NCBI GenBank assembly: GCA_050701115.1
Contig: JBOHER010000245.1
Coordinates: 1-10,334, forward strand
Origin: JBOHER01 sp050701115
Lineage (GTDB): Bacteria; Actinomycetota; Actinomycetes; Mycobacteriales; Pseudonocardiaceae
Length of the DNA: 10,334 nucleotides
Direction: 5' to 3'
A program made the position numbers and the translations under genes. Below, in pieces: positions 1 through 7,701 of this stretch (position 1 is its first letter; the number at the start of each line of letters is the position of its first letter). The notes below the pieces were generated by a model. It worked only from the letters and a program-made list of their open reading frames with translations. It did no database searches and was not told where the DNA came from.

Positions 1-29
1 CCTTTGGTGCGCATCATGCGCACCAAAGG
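1..29 (-). terminator. Hairpin downstream of ino1, probable terminator
   Basis: A perfect inverted repeat has 13-base arms (1-13 and 17-29, arm CCTTTGGTGCGCA) around a 3-base loop. It starts 34 bases after the ino1 stop codon, the usual place for a transcription terminator. The bases that would form a U-tract on the minus strand lie outside the window, so intrinsic termination cannot be confirmed. The hairpin is symmetric and could also stop transcription arriving from the left on the plus strand. Confidence 0.55.
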
Positions 30-63
30 TCCCTTAAGGCGGCTTGCCGGCCTGCGCCCAGCC

Positions 64-1155
64 CTACCGCTCGACCTCACCGCGGATGAACTGCTCAACC
101 GAATCATGCGCGACCGAGTCGTTGTACTGCACCGGCGGCGACTTCATGAAGTACGAGGATGCCGACAGGATCGGGCCACCGATACCGCGGTCCTTGGCGA
201 TCTTCGCGGCGCGGATCGCGTCGATGATGATGCCGGCCGAGTTGGGGGAGTCCCACACCTCGAGCTTGTACTCCAGGTTCAGCGGCACGTCACCGAATGC
301 GCGGCCCTCGAGCCGGACGTAGGCCCACTTGCGGTCGTCGAGCCAGGGGACGTAGTCGGACGGCCCGATGTGCACGTTTCCCTTGCCGAGGTCACGGTCG
401 ACCTGGGAGGTCACCGACTGGGTCTTGGAGATCTTCTTCGACTCCAGCCGCTCGAGCTCCTTCATGTTCAAGAAGTCCATGTTGCCGCCCACGTTGAGCT
501 GCATGGTGCGGTCGAGTTGCACGCCACGGTCCTCGAACAGCTTGGCCATCACGCGGTGCGTGATGGTCGCGCCGACCTGCGACTTGATGTCGTCACCGAC
601 GATCGGCACCCCGGCGTCTTCGAACTTCTTGGCCCACTCCGGGTCGGAGGCGATGAACACGGGCAGCGCGTTGACGAAGGCGACGCCCGCGTCGAGCGCG
701 CACTGCGCGTAGAGCTTGTCGGCCTCTTCCGAGCCGACCGGGAGGTAGGCGACGAGGACGTCGACCTCGGCATCGCGCAGCGCGGCGACGACGTCGACCG
801 GCGACTCGTCGGACTCCTCGATGGTCTCCCGGTAGAAGCGGCCAAGACCGTCGAGGGTGTGCCCGCGCTGTACGGTCACGCCCAGCGGCGGCACGTCGGC
901 GATCTTGATGGTGTTGTTCTCGCTGGCGACGATCGCTTCCGAAAGGTCCCGACCGACCTTCTTGGCGTCCACGTCGAACGCGGCGACGAACTCGACGTCG
1001 CGGACGTGGTACTCGCCGAACTGCACGTGCATCAGACCTGGCACGCGCGTGTTGGGATCGGCATCGCGGTAGTACTGCACGCCCTGAACCAGGGACGCCG
1101 CACAGTTGCCGACGCCAACGATGGCCACCCTCACGCTGCGGCGGTTCTCGCCCAT
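64..1155 (-). CDS. ino1: Inositol-3-phosphate synthase (Ino1)
   Basis: This cytoplasmic enzyme converts glucose 6-phosphate to 1D-myo-inositol 3-phosphate with NAD+, the committed step to phosphatidylinositol, PI-mannosides and mycothiol in actinobacteria. The 363-residue product is close to the length I recall for M. tuberculosis Ino1 (about 367). A Rossmann dinucleotide-binding start is visible at residues 8-21 (VAIVGVGNCAAS). The GDDIKSQVGAT signature of the bacterial/archaeal branch lies at residues 187-197, with K191 in the conserved position. The C-terminal part has further typical family segments (NVGGNMDFLN, LNLEYKLEVWDSPNSAG). Start ATG 1153-1155 follows an AAGGAGA ribosome site by about 6 bases. 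The padR stop is 57 bases upstream on the same strand, so the two are probably cotranscribed. A 388-codon frame open on the opposite strand is a composition shadow. No frameshift or missing part is seen. Confidence 0.97.
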   Translation of the reverse strand: MGENRRSVRVAIVGVGNCAASLVQGVQYYRDADPNTRVPGLMHVQFGEYHVRDVEFVAAFDVDAKKVGRDLSEAIVASENNTIKIADVPPLGVTVQRGHTLDGLGRFYRETIEESDESPVDVVAALRDAEVDVLVAYLPVGSEEADKLYAQCALDAGVAFVNALPVFIASDPEWAKKFEDAGVPIVGDDIKSQVGATITHRVMAKLFEDRGVQLDRTMQLNVGGNMDFLNMKELERLESKKISKTQSVTSQVDRDLGKGNVHIGPSDYVPWLDDRKWAYVRLEGRAFGDVPLNLEYKLEVWDSPNSAGIIIDAIRAAKIAKDRGIGGPILSASSYFMKSPPVQYNDSVAHDSVEQFIRGEVER

Positions 1156-1212
1156 GCCGGTTCTCCTTAACTTCTCAACTGGTCCTATGTGGTGCGGCCG
1201 AACCCGCGTGGT

Positions 1213-1785
1213 TCAGTTCGGCCGGCCGCGTTGTTCGGCTTGCTCGTGCGCGATCAACTCGTTGAGCCAGCGCACTTCCCGTTCACTGCTTTCCAGCCCC
1301 AGCCGGTGCAGTTCCTGGGTATAGCGGTCGATCTTCTCCTCGGCCCTCGCGAGCGCGGCCCGAAGACCTTCTCGCCGTTCTTCGACACGCCGGCGGCGCC
1401 CCTCCAAGATCCGCATCCTGACGTCGGCAGGAGTCCTGGAGAAGAACGTCAGGTGCACTCCGAATCCTTCGTCGTCCCACGTCTGCGGACCCGCGTCCGC
1501 CAAGAGTTCGGCGAACCGTTCCTTGCCCTCGGCCGTGAGCTTGTACACCCGACGCGCCTTGCGACCCCACGTCCTGTTCTGCCCGCGCACCGTTGCTTCG
1601 GACCGAGCAGGATCCGCGGGCTCCTCGACGATCAGTCCGGCCTTCTGCAACCTCCGCAAGGTCGGATACAGCGAGCCGTAGGAGAAGGCACGGAACATGC
1701 CCAACGTGTCGTGCAAACGCTTGCGCAGCACGTAGCCGTGCATCGGCGCCTCGTGCAGCAGCCCCAGGATCGCGAACTCCAGCAC
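1213..1785 (-). CDS. PadR-family transcriptional regulator
   Basis: The 190-residue protein has the PadR layout. Residues 1-80 form an N-terminal winged helix (LEFAILGLLHEAPMHGYVL, then SYGSLYPTLRRLQKAGLI, the classic PadR recognition-helix region). A charged, Arg/Glu-rich helical C-terminal part (about 115-185) follows, of the kind that dimerises in this family. Start GTG 1783-1785 follows AAGGGGG by 6 bases and immediately gives the conserved LEFAILGLL opening, so a longer start is unlikely. It lies just upstream of ino1 on the same strand and diverges from the DUF5318-ponA-GT87 genes. It corresponds in position to M. tuberculosis Rv0047c (recalled synteny). By family habit it probably represses its own operon through a site in 1786-2012, but neither ligand nor targets can be read from the sequence. 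Confidence 0.93.
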   Translation of the reverse strand: MLEFAILGLLHEAPMHGYVLRKRLHDTLGMFRAFSYGSLYPTLRRLQKAGLIVEEPADPARSEATVRGQNRTWGRKARRVYKLTAEGKERFAELLADAGPQTWDDEGFGVHLTFFSRTPADVRMRILEGRRRRVEERREGLRAALARAEEKIDRYTQELHRLGLESSEREVRWLNELIAHEQAEQRGRPN

Positions 1786-1838
1786 TCGACACCCCCTTAC
1801 GGGTACAAGCGTTGTCGGCCAGCTGCTAGTTCAGCTGA

Positions 1839-1880
1839 CTGACACCTCTAATCTACCGGCTCAGTATATCGCACCGATAC
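1839..1880. promoter_or_regulatory. Candidate divergent promoters with an operator-like inverted repeat
   Basis: The 227-base gap between padR and the DUF5318 gene must hold promoters for both directions. The minus strand shows TATACT (complement of 1863-1868), a good -10 hexamer, without a convincing -35. The plus strand has CTGACA (1839-1844), one mismatch from the -35 consensus, 17 bases before CAGTAT (1862-1867), a weak -10. TATCG-CAC-CGATA, a perfect inverted repeat with 5-base arms (1867-1879), overlaps both -10 elements. That is where a PadR dimer would block both promoters. The hexamers and repeat are seen; their roles are inferred. A palindrome TCAGCTGA (1831-1838) lies next to it. 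Confidence 0.4.
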
Positions 1881-2012
1881 ATCGCAGTGGTGTAGGTAAC
1901 TCAGCTTTATCGATGCGAACCTGGTGCTGTATCAATCACCACAGCGGTGAGCCCGGCCTCCATCCGGCCCGCAACCTGTGGCTTCGAGGCATCCCCGACG
2001 TAGGCTGTGCAC

Positions 2013-2432
2013 GTGCGAAACCCGCGACAGATCGTTGACTACGCGTTGCAGCGCCGAGCGCTGCTCGCGGACTTCCGTTCTGGGCGCGTGAGGACCACCG
2101 ATGTCTGCGATGCAGACCCCTACCTGCGCCGCGCGGCCAAGTTTCACGGCGAACACACCGAACACGCCTGCCCGGTGTGCCGGAAAGTGCAGGTCACCCT
2201 GGTCGCGTGGGTGTACGGCGACGAGCTCAAGCACGCATCCGGGTCGGCGAGAAAGCCGGATGAGCTCGAACGAATGGCCAACCTATTCTCGGAGTTCACT
2301 GTTTACGTGGTGGAGGTGTGCCACTCGTGCGGCTGGAACCATCTGGCCATGTCCTACGTGCTCGGCACCGGCGAAGCCGGAGCGCGAGCGGGGCGAGCAC
2401 GCTCGCAGGCCCGCAGGACCGCCGCCCCGTGA
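2013..2432 (+). CDS. DUF5318-type small zinc-ribbon protein (Rv0049-like)
   Basis: The product is 139 residues with no signal peptide or membrane segment, so probably cytoplasmic. Two cysteine pairs, CPVC (53-56) and CHSC (103-106), are typical of a four-Cys zinc ribbon. Other marked segments are QIVDYALQRRALLADF near the start, VCDADPYLRRAAKFHG (31-46) and CGWNHLAMSYVLG after the second pair. It matches in position, and in remembered sequence, the conserved actinobacterial protein Rv0049 upstream of ponA1. Its function is unknown. The last 25 residues are Arg/Ala-rich and probably disordered. GTG 2013 is preferred because a TAGG ribosome site (2001-2004) sits 8 bases before it; the in-frame GTG 2007 would leave only 2 bases. 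It is followed 97 bases later by ponA on the same strand. It could be a regulator or scaffold for that operon, but nothing in the sequence shows this. Confidence 0.85.
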   Translation: MRNPRQIVDYALQRRALLADFRSGRVRTTDVCDADPYLRRAAKFHGEHTEHACPVCRKVQVTLVAWVYGDELKHASGSARKPDELERMANLFSEFTVYVVEVCHSCGWNHLAMSYVLGTGEAGARAGRARSQARRTAAP

Positions 2433-2529
2433 GAGCGCACAATCCAAGACCGATGACCATGAATCTCGACCGCAGCCCGGCGACCTGTGCAGGTGACTCG
2501 TCAAGGATGCCGAGCTGGGAGGCTCATTC

Positions 2530-5241
2530 GTGAACGACGACCACAGTTCAGGACGGCACTCGCTCGGCCGGGGTGACCAACCCCGCTGGCCAACCGCGGA
2601 TCGTGGCCCGTCCGGCCCACCGCGCTGGCCGTCCGACGAGCCGCAGTGGCCAACCGGTGACGAGGCTCCCCCGCAACGGCCGGCCCAAGGGCCCCGAGGC
2701 TACGGGATGGGCGGACCCGGGTGGCAGCAGTCCGGTCAGCGTCGGCAACCGCCACCGGGCGGCGGCCGGCCGCAGTGGCCAACCGGTCAGGACCCGGACC
2801 GGCCGCGCAGTTCGGCGCCGCGGCGCGGCGGACCGGTACCACCGCCGCAGCAGCCGACCGACGACGAACTCACTGAGATGCTGCCGCCGATCGACCGGGA
2901 GGCCTACGACTTCTACCCGGTGCGCGAGCCCGAGTTACTCACCCACCGGCAGCACGATCACGGCGACTACCCCGCGCCGGATCCGGATGCCAGGCGGCGC
3001 ATCGATGCCCTGGTGGCCTCGCCCGGCGACGAGGCCGCCGAGCATGCCGAGCAGGGATACGGCGACGACGGTGGCGGCCCGGCCGACGATGAGCGCGCGG
3101 CGCGGCGCAAGAAGCTGGTCAAGCGCGGGCTGATTGGCGCGGCCCTGCTCTTCTTCGTGTTCCCGATGGTGGCCTTCGTCGTGATGTACCTGTTCTCCGA
3201 CGTGCCCACGCCGCACGAGGTCGCCGCCCAGCAGGGCAAAACCGTCACCTACTTCTATGGCGACGGCAAGGTGATGGGCAAGGACTTCCAGGACGGCAAC
3301 CGGGTCATTCTGCAACCAGACGACATCCCCGACGTGGTCAAGCACGCGGTGTACGCGGCCGAGGACGCGACCTTCGAGACCAACTCGGGCTTCGACGTCA
3401 CCGGTATCGCCCGCGCGGTGTGGAACCAGCTCACCGGCGGCAGCGGCGGTGGTTCGACGATCTCGCAGCAGTACGTCAAAAAGGCCACCGAGAACGAAGA
3501 ACGGACGATCACCCGGAAGGCCACCGAGATCGTCAAGTCGTTCAAGATGAACAACACCTACAGCAAGTCCGAGATCATCACGGCCTACTTGAACACCATC
3601 TACTTCGGACGCGGCGCCTACGGCATCGAAGCGGCGTCCAGGGCGTACTTCGACAAGGGCGTCAGCCAGCTCGAACCGGCCGAGGCAGCCTTCCTCGCCG
3701 GGATCATCCAGCTGCCCAGCAGGGCCGATGACGAGGAGTACGTCGACCGCCGCTGGAACTACGTGATGGACCAGATGGCGGCCAACAACTGGCTGTCCGC
3801 CGACGAGCGGGCGCATGCGCTCCTACCGCAACGCGCCGATGCCGAGAAGACCAAGCCGAAGGGCATGAGCGGCCCCAAGCTCTACATCAAGGAGCGGGTG
3901 GACGCCGAGCTCGAAACGGCGGGCTATTCGCCCGAGCAGATCAGGGCGGGCGGCTACAAGATCTACACCACGATCGACCGGCGCGCCCAGGACCTGGCCG
4001 AGAAGACCGCCCGGGAAGTAATGGACGGCCAGCCCGCCGAGCTGCGGAATGCCCTTGTCGCGGTGGACCCGGAGACCGGCGACATCAAGGCCTACTACGG
4101 AGGCGAGGTCACCGAGGACAACCAGACCGACTGGGCCCGCATTCCGCGCAACGTCGGCTCGACGATGAAGCCGTTCGACTTCGTCGCCCTGCTGCAGCAG
4201 GACAAGGGCCCAGGGGAGACCTTCGACGGCACCGGGCCGCGCACGTTCGGTGCGGGCGCCAACGAGGTCGTGATCAACAACTCCGAGGGCAGCGGCTGCG
4301 GCAACCCGTGCACCGTGGCCGACGCGATGGAGATGTCCATCAACACGGTGTTCTACGACATGGTCGTGAACGAGACGGGTCCCAAGGCGGTCGCCGAGGC
4401 AGCGTTCGAGGCGGGCATCCCCAGGGAGCGAGCCAACGGCGATTCGACCTTCCCCAAGCTCGACGGAAACATCGCGATCGGTGGTGGTACCACCACCGTC
4501 AGCCCTCGAGAGCTGGCTGCGGCCTACGCGACCTTCGCAGCAGACGGCATCCAGCGCGACTCCCACCTGGTGGCCAAGGTGACCACCGCGGACGACGAGG
4601 TCGTTTACCAGCCGAACGGCGAGGACGAGCCCGCCTTCGATCCCAGCGAGGAGAAGAGCAAGCAGATCGCGGGCAACGTGACCAAGGTGCTCGAACCGGT
4701 GCTGACCTACTCGAATCTCACCTGCGCGGGCGGCCGGGACTGCGCGGGCAAGACCGGTACCCACCAGTCGAGCGAGGAGGGCGAGAACGCACAGGCATGG
4801 ATGGCCGGTTACTCCAAGTCGCTGTCCACCGCGGTCTGGGTGGGCACCCCGGGTGCCGACCCGATCCGCAATGCGGCAGGCGCCAAGATCTTCGGCTCCG
4901 GCCTGCCCGGCGAGATGTGGCAGAAGTTCATGAACGCCTACCACGAGGGCATGCCCAACGAGCCGTTCGACGAGGTCGAGGTGATCGGCAAGCCGACGCC
5001 GCCGCCCGCACCGCCGCCGCAGCCGGAGCCGGTGGAGACCCGGGAACCGGAGGAGACCCGGGAACCGACCGAGACCGAGAAACCCACCGAGACTCCGGAG
5101 CCGACCACTCCGCCCACGACGCCCCCTGGTGACGACGACGGTGACGATGGTGGCGGCATCTGGCCACCGCCGGGCAGGGAACCGCCGGAGGAGACCGAGG
5201 AGTCGGAGCAGCAGCAGCCGGAGCAGGCCGAGGGGCAATAG
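2530..5241 (+). CDS. ponA: Bifunctional class A penicillin-binding protein (PonA1 type)
   Basis: This 903-residue membrane protein polymerises lipid II and cross-links peptidoglycan at the outer membrane face. A long Pro/Gly/Arg-rich cytoplasmic tail (1-197) precedes one membrane segment (about 200-222). The GT51 transglycosylase carries EDATFE (278-283, catalytic-type E278), GGSTISQQ (307-314), RKATE (329-333, E333) and YLNTIYFGRGAYGIEAA. The transpeptidase carries STMK (544-547, nucleophile S544), SIN (603-605) and KTG (741-743), so all active-site motifs of both domains are intact. From about 823 to the end is a Pro/Glu/Thr-rich tail; no PASTA domain is visible, which fits PonA1 rather than PonA2. 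GTG 2530 follows GGGAGG (2517-2522) by 7 bases. The GT87 gene begins 24 bases after its stop, suggesting one transcript. The Ser-Gly-Cys/Pro-Cys and Thr-Cys/Asp-Cys segments before SIN and KTG may form disulfides (inference). Confidence 0.96.
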   Translation: MNDDHSSGRHSLGRGDQPRWPTADRGPSGPPRWPSDEPQWPTGDEAPPQRPAQGPRGYGMGGPGWQQSGQRRQPPPGGGRPQWPTGQDPDRPRSSAPRRGGPVPPPQQPTDDELTEMLPPIDREAYDFYPVREPELLTHRQHDHGDYPAPDPDARRRIDALVASPGDEAAEHAEQGYGDDGGGPADDERAARRKKLVKRGLIGAALLFFVFPMVAFVVMYLFSDVPTPHEVAAQQGKTVTYFYGDGKVMGKDFQDGNRVILQPDDIPDVVKHAVYAAEDATFETNSGFDVTGIARAVWNQLTGGSGGGSTISQQYVKKATENEERTITRKATEIVKSFKMNNTYSKSEIITAYLNTIYFGRGAYGIEAASRAYFDKGVSQLEPAEAAFLAGIIQLPSRADDEEYVDRRWNYVMDQMAANNWLSADERAHALLPQRADAEKTKPKGMSGPKLYIKERVDAELETAGYSPEQIRAGGYKIYTTIDRRAQDLAEKTAREVMDGQPAELRNALVAVDPETGDIKAYYGGEVTEDNQTDWARIPRNVGSTMKPFDFVALLQQDKGPGETFDGTGPRTFGAGANEVVINNSEGSGCGNPCTVADAMEMSINTVFYDMVVNETGPKAVAEAAFEAGIPRERANGDSTFPKLDGNIAIGGGTTTVSPRELAAAYATFAADGIQRDSHLVAKVTTADDEVVYQPNGEDEPAFDPSEEKSKQIAGNVTKVLEPVLTYSNLTCAGGRDCAGKTGTHQSSEEGENAQAWMAGYSKSLSTAVWVGTPGADPIRNAAGAKIFGSGLPGEMWQKFMNAYHEGMPNEPFDEVEVIGKPTPPPAPPPQPEPVETREPEETREPTETEKPTETPEPTTPPTTPPGDDDGDDGGGIWPPPGREPPEETEESEQQQPEQAEGQ
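2584..2793 (+). repeat. WP(T/S) repeats in the cytoplasmic tail of PonA
   Basis: The PonA N-terminal tail repeats a short (Q/R)-W-P-(T/S) unit with the tryptophans at residues 20, 33, 40 and 83. The last two copies share an identical 18-base stretch (2641-2658 and 2770-2787), encoding PQWPTG. Tryptophans spaced in a disordered Pro/Gly/Arg tail look like a multivalent binding or phosphorylation segment. The corresponding mycobacterial PonA1 tail is known to be phosphorylated, but no specific site is assigned here. Confidence 0.7.
5035..5067 (+). repeat. Short tandem repeat in the PonA C-terminal tail
   Basis: Two identical 15-base units (GAGACCCGGGAACCG at 5035-5049 and 5053-5067) are separated by one GAG codon, giving an 18-base period that encodes ETREP twice. 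They continue into looser Glu/Thr/Pro repeats. The unit keeps the reading frame, so copy-number change would only alter the length of the extracytoplasmic tail. Confidence 0.75.
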
Positions 5242-5265
5242 CCGCCGGGCAGATAGCATCCGCTT

Positions 5266-6834
5266 GTGCCCCCCGAGCCCGATCACGCAGCCGCCATCGA
5301 CGCAGCAGAGACCGACACCCTCGGTGTGCGCGACCGGGTGATTCCCACCTGGACCGATCCGCTCGCGGCTGCCGCGAGCCGTCCGGTCGGGGGCCCGCTC
5401 GGCACGCACGCCGTCGTGGGCAGGCACTGGTTCTGGACTCCGCTGCGGGTCGGCCTGCTGCTGGCGATCCTGACGCTCACCCTGGGCTGGTTCGGTAAGG
5501 CCGCCTGCATCCAGCAGTACGAAACCGGCGACGGGGCGCTCGAACTGGACTGGCGTTCCAGCAGGCAGTACGTGGCGATGTGCTACTCCGACGTGGTGCC
5601 GCTCTACGCCGCCGAACGACTGAACAACCCGGACACCTTCCCGTACGAGACCATGTGGGTTGACAAGGAAGGCACCCCGCAGGCTCGGGATCGGTACATG
5701 GAGTACCCGGTGCTCACCGGGTTGTTCCAGTGGGTCAACGCCAAGCTCACCGAGGGGTGGCGCAGCGCGTCCGGGTCCGGGGTGCTGCCCGGCGCACTAC
5801 CCGTGGTCGTGTACTTCAACATCACCGCGCTGCTACTCGCGCTGGCTTGGCTGACCGCGGTCTGGGCGGTCGCGCGCACCGCACGGCGACGACCATGGGA
5901 CGCCGCGATCGTGGCGATATCCCCACTGGTGATCGTGCATGCGTTCACCAACTTCGACACCCTCGCCGTCGCCCTGGCCGCGGGCGGATTGCTCGCCTGG
6001 GCCCGAAAGAGACCGGTGCTGGCCGGGGTGCTGCTCGGTCTGGGTGCTGCGGCGAAGATGTACCCGCTGTTCCTGCTCGGCCCGCTGCTGGTGCTGTGCC
6101 TGCGCGCCGGGAAGGTCCGTATCTGGCTGGGGACCGCACTCGCAACGGCGGCGGCCTGGGCCGCGGTGAATCTGCCGATCGCGCTGCTGCATCCGGCCGG
6201 GTGGCGGGAGTTCTACCGGCTGAACTCCGAGCGGGGTATGGACCCGGACTCGCTGTACAACGTGGTCCGGTATTTCAGCGGCTGGCAGGGTTTCGACGGT
6301 CCGCTCGCCCACGGTCAGACGCCGGTCTGGCTGAACACGGTCAGCGGCGCGCTGTTCCTGGCCTGCTGCGCCGGGGTTGCCTGGATCGCGTTGTCGGCAC
6401 CGGTCCGGCCGCGGCTGGCCCAGCTGTGCTTCCTGGTGGTCGCGGCGTTCCTGATCACCAACAAGGTCTGGAGCCCGCAGTACTCACTCTGGCTGGTCCC
6501 GCTCGCGGTGCTGGCGATCCCGCACTGGCGGCTGCTGCTCGGCTGGATGACCATCGACGCGCTGGTGTGGGCACCGCGGATGTTCTACTACCTCGGCACC
6601 GACAACAAGGGGCTGCCCGAAGGATGGTTCCTCGGCGCGGTAGTGCTGCGCGACCTGGCCGTGCTGGGGCTGTGCGTGCTGATCATCCGCCAGATCTATC
6701 GGCCGAGCACCGACCCGGTGCGCGAGGACGGCGACGACGACCCGGCGGGCGGCGTGCTGGATCGGGCCCGAGACGTCCTGGTGGTCGGCAAACACGCCAG
6801 GCCCGCACGATCGGCCGACCTGCCCGCGGGCTGA
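5266..6834 (+). CDS. GT87-family polytopic membrane glycosyltransferase (Rv0051-like)
   Basis: This 522-residue membrane protein has about ten hydrophobic segments and short charged ends. It is of the GT87 (DUF2029) type, whose studied members such as the mannosyltransferase PimE use polyprenyl-phosphate sugars on the outer membrane face. Supporting segments are EYPV (146-149), NFDTLAVAL with D231, AAAKMYPLFLLGPLL (K264, Y266, P267), YNVVRYFSG and the late NKVWSPQYSLWLVPL (S403-Y406). An acidic and then basic cytoplasmic tail follows the last segment (about 480-522). Start GTG 5266 is 24 bases after the ponA stop. Its ribosome site is weak, which suggests coupling to ponA translation. The position equals Rv0051 next to ponA1 (recalled synteny). 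Mannose or arabinose transfer to lipoglycan or arabinogalactan is plausible, but donor and acceptor cannot be read from the sequence. Confidence 0.88.
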   Translation: MPPEPDHAAAIDAAETDTLGVRDRVIPTWTDPLAAAASRPVGGPLGTHAVVGRHWFWTPLRVGLLLAILTLTLGWFGKAACIQQYETGDGALELDWRSSRQYVAMCYSDVVPLYAAERLNNPDTFPYETMWVDKEGTPQARDRYMEYPVLTGLFQWVNAKLTEGWRSASGSGVLPGALPVVVYFNITALLLALAWLTAVWAVARTARRRPWDAAIVAISPLVIVHAFTNFDTLAVALAAGGLLAWARKRPVLAGVLLGLGAAAKMYPLFLLGPLLVLCLRAGKVRIWLGTALATAAAWAAVNLPIALLHPAGWREFYRLNSERGMDPDSLYNVVRYFSGWQGFDGPLAHGQTPVWLNTVSGALFLACCAGVAWIALSAPVRPRLAQLCFLVVAAFLITNKVWSPQYSLWLVPLAVLAIPHWRLLLGWMTIDALVWAPRMFYYLGTDNKGLPEGWFLGAVVLRDLAVLGLCVLIIRQIYRPSTDPVREDGDDDPAGGVLDRARDVLVVGKHARPARSADLPAG

Positions 6835-6843
6835 TCTCGCGGG
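6823..6843. terminator. Weak hairpin between convergent GT87 and endonuclease IV genes
   Basis: CCCGCG (6823-6828) and CGCGGG (6838-6843) can pair around a 9-base loop that contains the GT87 stop codon; no T-run follows. The two convergent stop codons are only 36 bases apart, so some termination signal is expected here. This is the best candidate seen, but it is weak. Confidence 0.25.
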
Positions 6844-6870
6844 AACAGGGCGACCCGCTCCGGCTCGCGC

Positions 6871-7635
6871 TCAGCGCGTCGTGGCCTCGCGCAGGAACGC
6901 GATGTCCTCGGCCTGCCCGTCGGCAGGAGTTTCCACGATGACCGGGGCGCCCGCGGAGCGCGCGACCTCGGCGAGCAGGTCGGCGTCGATCGTCCCACCG
7001 CCGTGCACGACGTTGGCGTGCCGATCGCGACCGGAACGGAACGGGTCCCGCGAGTTGTTCAGATGCACCAGGTCGATCCGTCCGGTGATCGCCATGACCC
7101 GCTCGACGACGGTGTCCAGTTCCCAGCCCGCGGCGAACGCGTGGCAGGTGTCGAGGCAGAAGCCTGCACCGAATTCGCCTACCTCGTCCCACAGCCGGGC
7201 GATCATGTCCAGTTCGCGGGATATCGCGCCGTCCCCGCCCGCGGTGTTCTCGATCAGGATCGGCACCTCGAACCGCGTGCGCTCGAACAGCTTGCGCCAG
7301 TTGGCCAGCCCCGCGGCGGGTTCCTCGTCGCGGCGCACATGGCCGCCGTGCACCACCAGCCCATGCGCCCCGACCTCGGCAGCGGCCTTCGCGTGCTGAC
7401 TCACCAGCTTGCGGGACGGGACCCGGATGCGGTTGTTCAACGAGGCGACGTTGACCAGATACGGGGAGTGGATGAACACCGTGATGTCGTCGGCGAGCAG
7501 CGCGTCGGTCTGCGGATGCCGGGTGGGCGCCTGCCACCCCTGCGGGTCGGCAAGGAAGAACTGCACCGCGTCGGCCCCTCGGTCCCGCGCGGCCGTCAGC
7601 GGATCGTCGTCCTTGACGTGTGCTCCGATCTTCAT
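6871..7635 (-). CDS. nfo: Endonuclease IV (AP endonuclease, Nfo/End)
   Basis: This cytoplasmic base-excision-repair enzyme cuts DNA 5' of abasic sites using three metal ions. At 254 residues it is close to the mycobacterial End protein I recall (about 252). All nine metal ligands of the E. coli Nfo set have visible counterparts: H56 (FIHSPYLVNVAS), H96 (VVHGGH), E129 (LIENTAGG), D162 and H165 (FCLDTCHAF), H191 (LVHLNNSRD), D204 and H206 (GRDRH) and E235 (VIVETPADG). The MKIGAHV opening fixes the start at ATG 7633-7635. The frame stays open about 256 codons further upstream, but only as the antisense of the next gene. A ribosome site is not obvious. It is convergent with the GT87 gene and divergent from secreted protein A, and looks like a single-gene unit unrelated in role to its neighbours. 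In the M. tuberculosis order this gene lies elsewhere (Rv0670, recalled). Confidence 0.95.
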   Translation of the reverse strand: MKIGAHVKDDDPLTAARDRGADAVQFFLADPQGWQAPTRHPQTDALLADDITVFIHSPYLVNVASLNNRIRVPSRKLVSQHAKAAAEVGAHGLVVHGGHVRRDEEPAAGLANWRKLFERTRFEVPILIENTAGGDGAISRELDMIARLWDEVGEFGAGFCLDTCHAFAAGWELDTVVERVMAITGRIDLVHLNNSRDPFRSGRDRHANVVHGGGTIDADLLAEVARSAGAPVIVETPADGQAEDIAFLREATTR

Positions 7636-7701
7636 CGCTCGCAGCCTAATTGAACCGGAGAAGGCTCGATGGAGTGAATCCTTCGCCAGGTACCGGAACC
7701 A

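Noticed and set aside
4..1170. 388-codon plus-strand frame opposite ino1
   Set aside because: It is longer than ino1 itself, but it is the antisense of a clearly recognisable enzyme. Its protein is Val/Asp/His/Arg/Leu-rich with no motif, as expected from high third-position GC.
2483..2494. ACCTG-TG-CAGGT inverted repeat in the gap before ponA
   Set aside because: The arms have only five bases with a two-base loop and no associated promoter or T-run. It is not distinguishable from chance in GC-rich DNA.
4479..4498. Perfect 20-base palindrome inside ponA
   Set aside because: It arises because three GGT codons are followed by three ACC codons, encoding Gly-Gly-Gly-Thr-Thr-Thr in a conserved transpeptidase segment. 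Coding constraint plus codon bias explains it.
3823..5427. 534-codon minus-strand frame opposite ponA and the start of GT87
   Set aside because: It is antisense to intact catalytic motifs of PonA, has a low-complexity Arg/Gly/Leu composition and no ribosome site.
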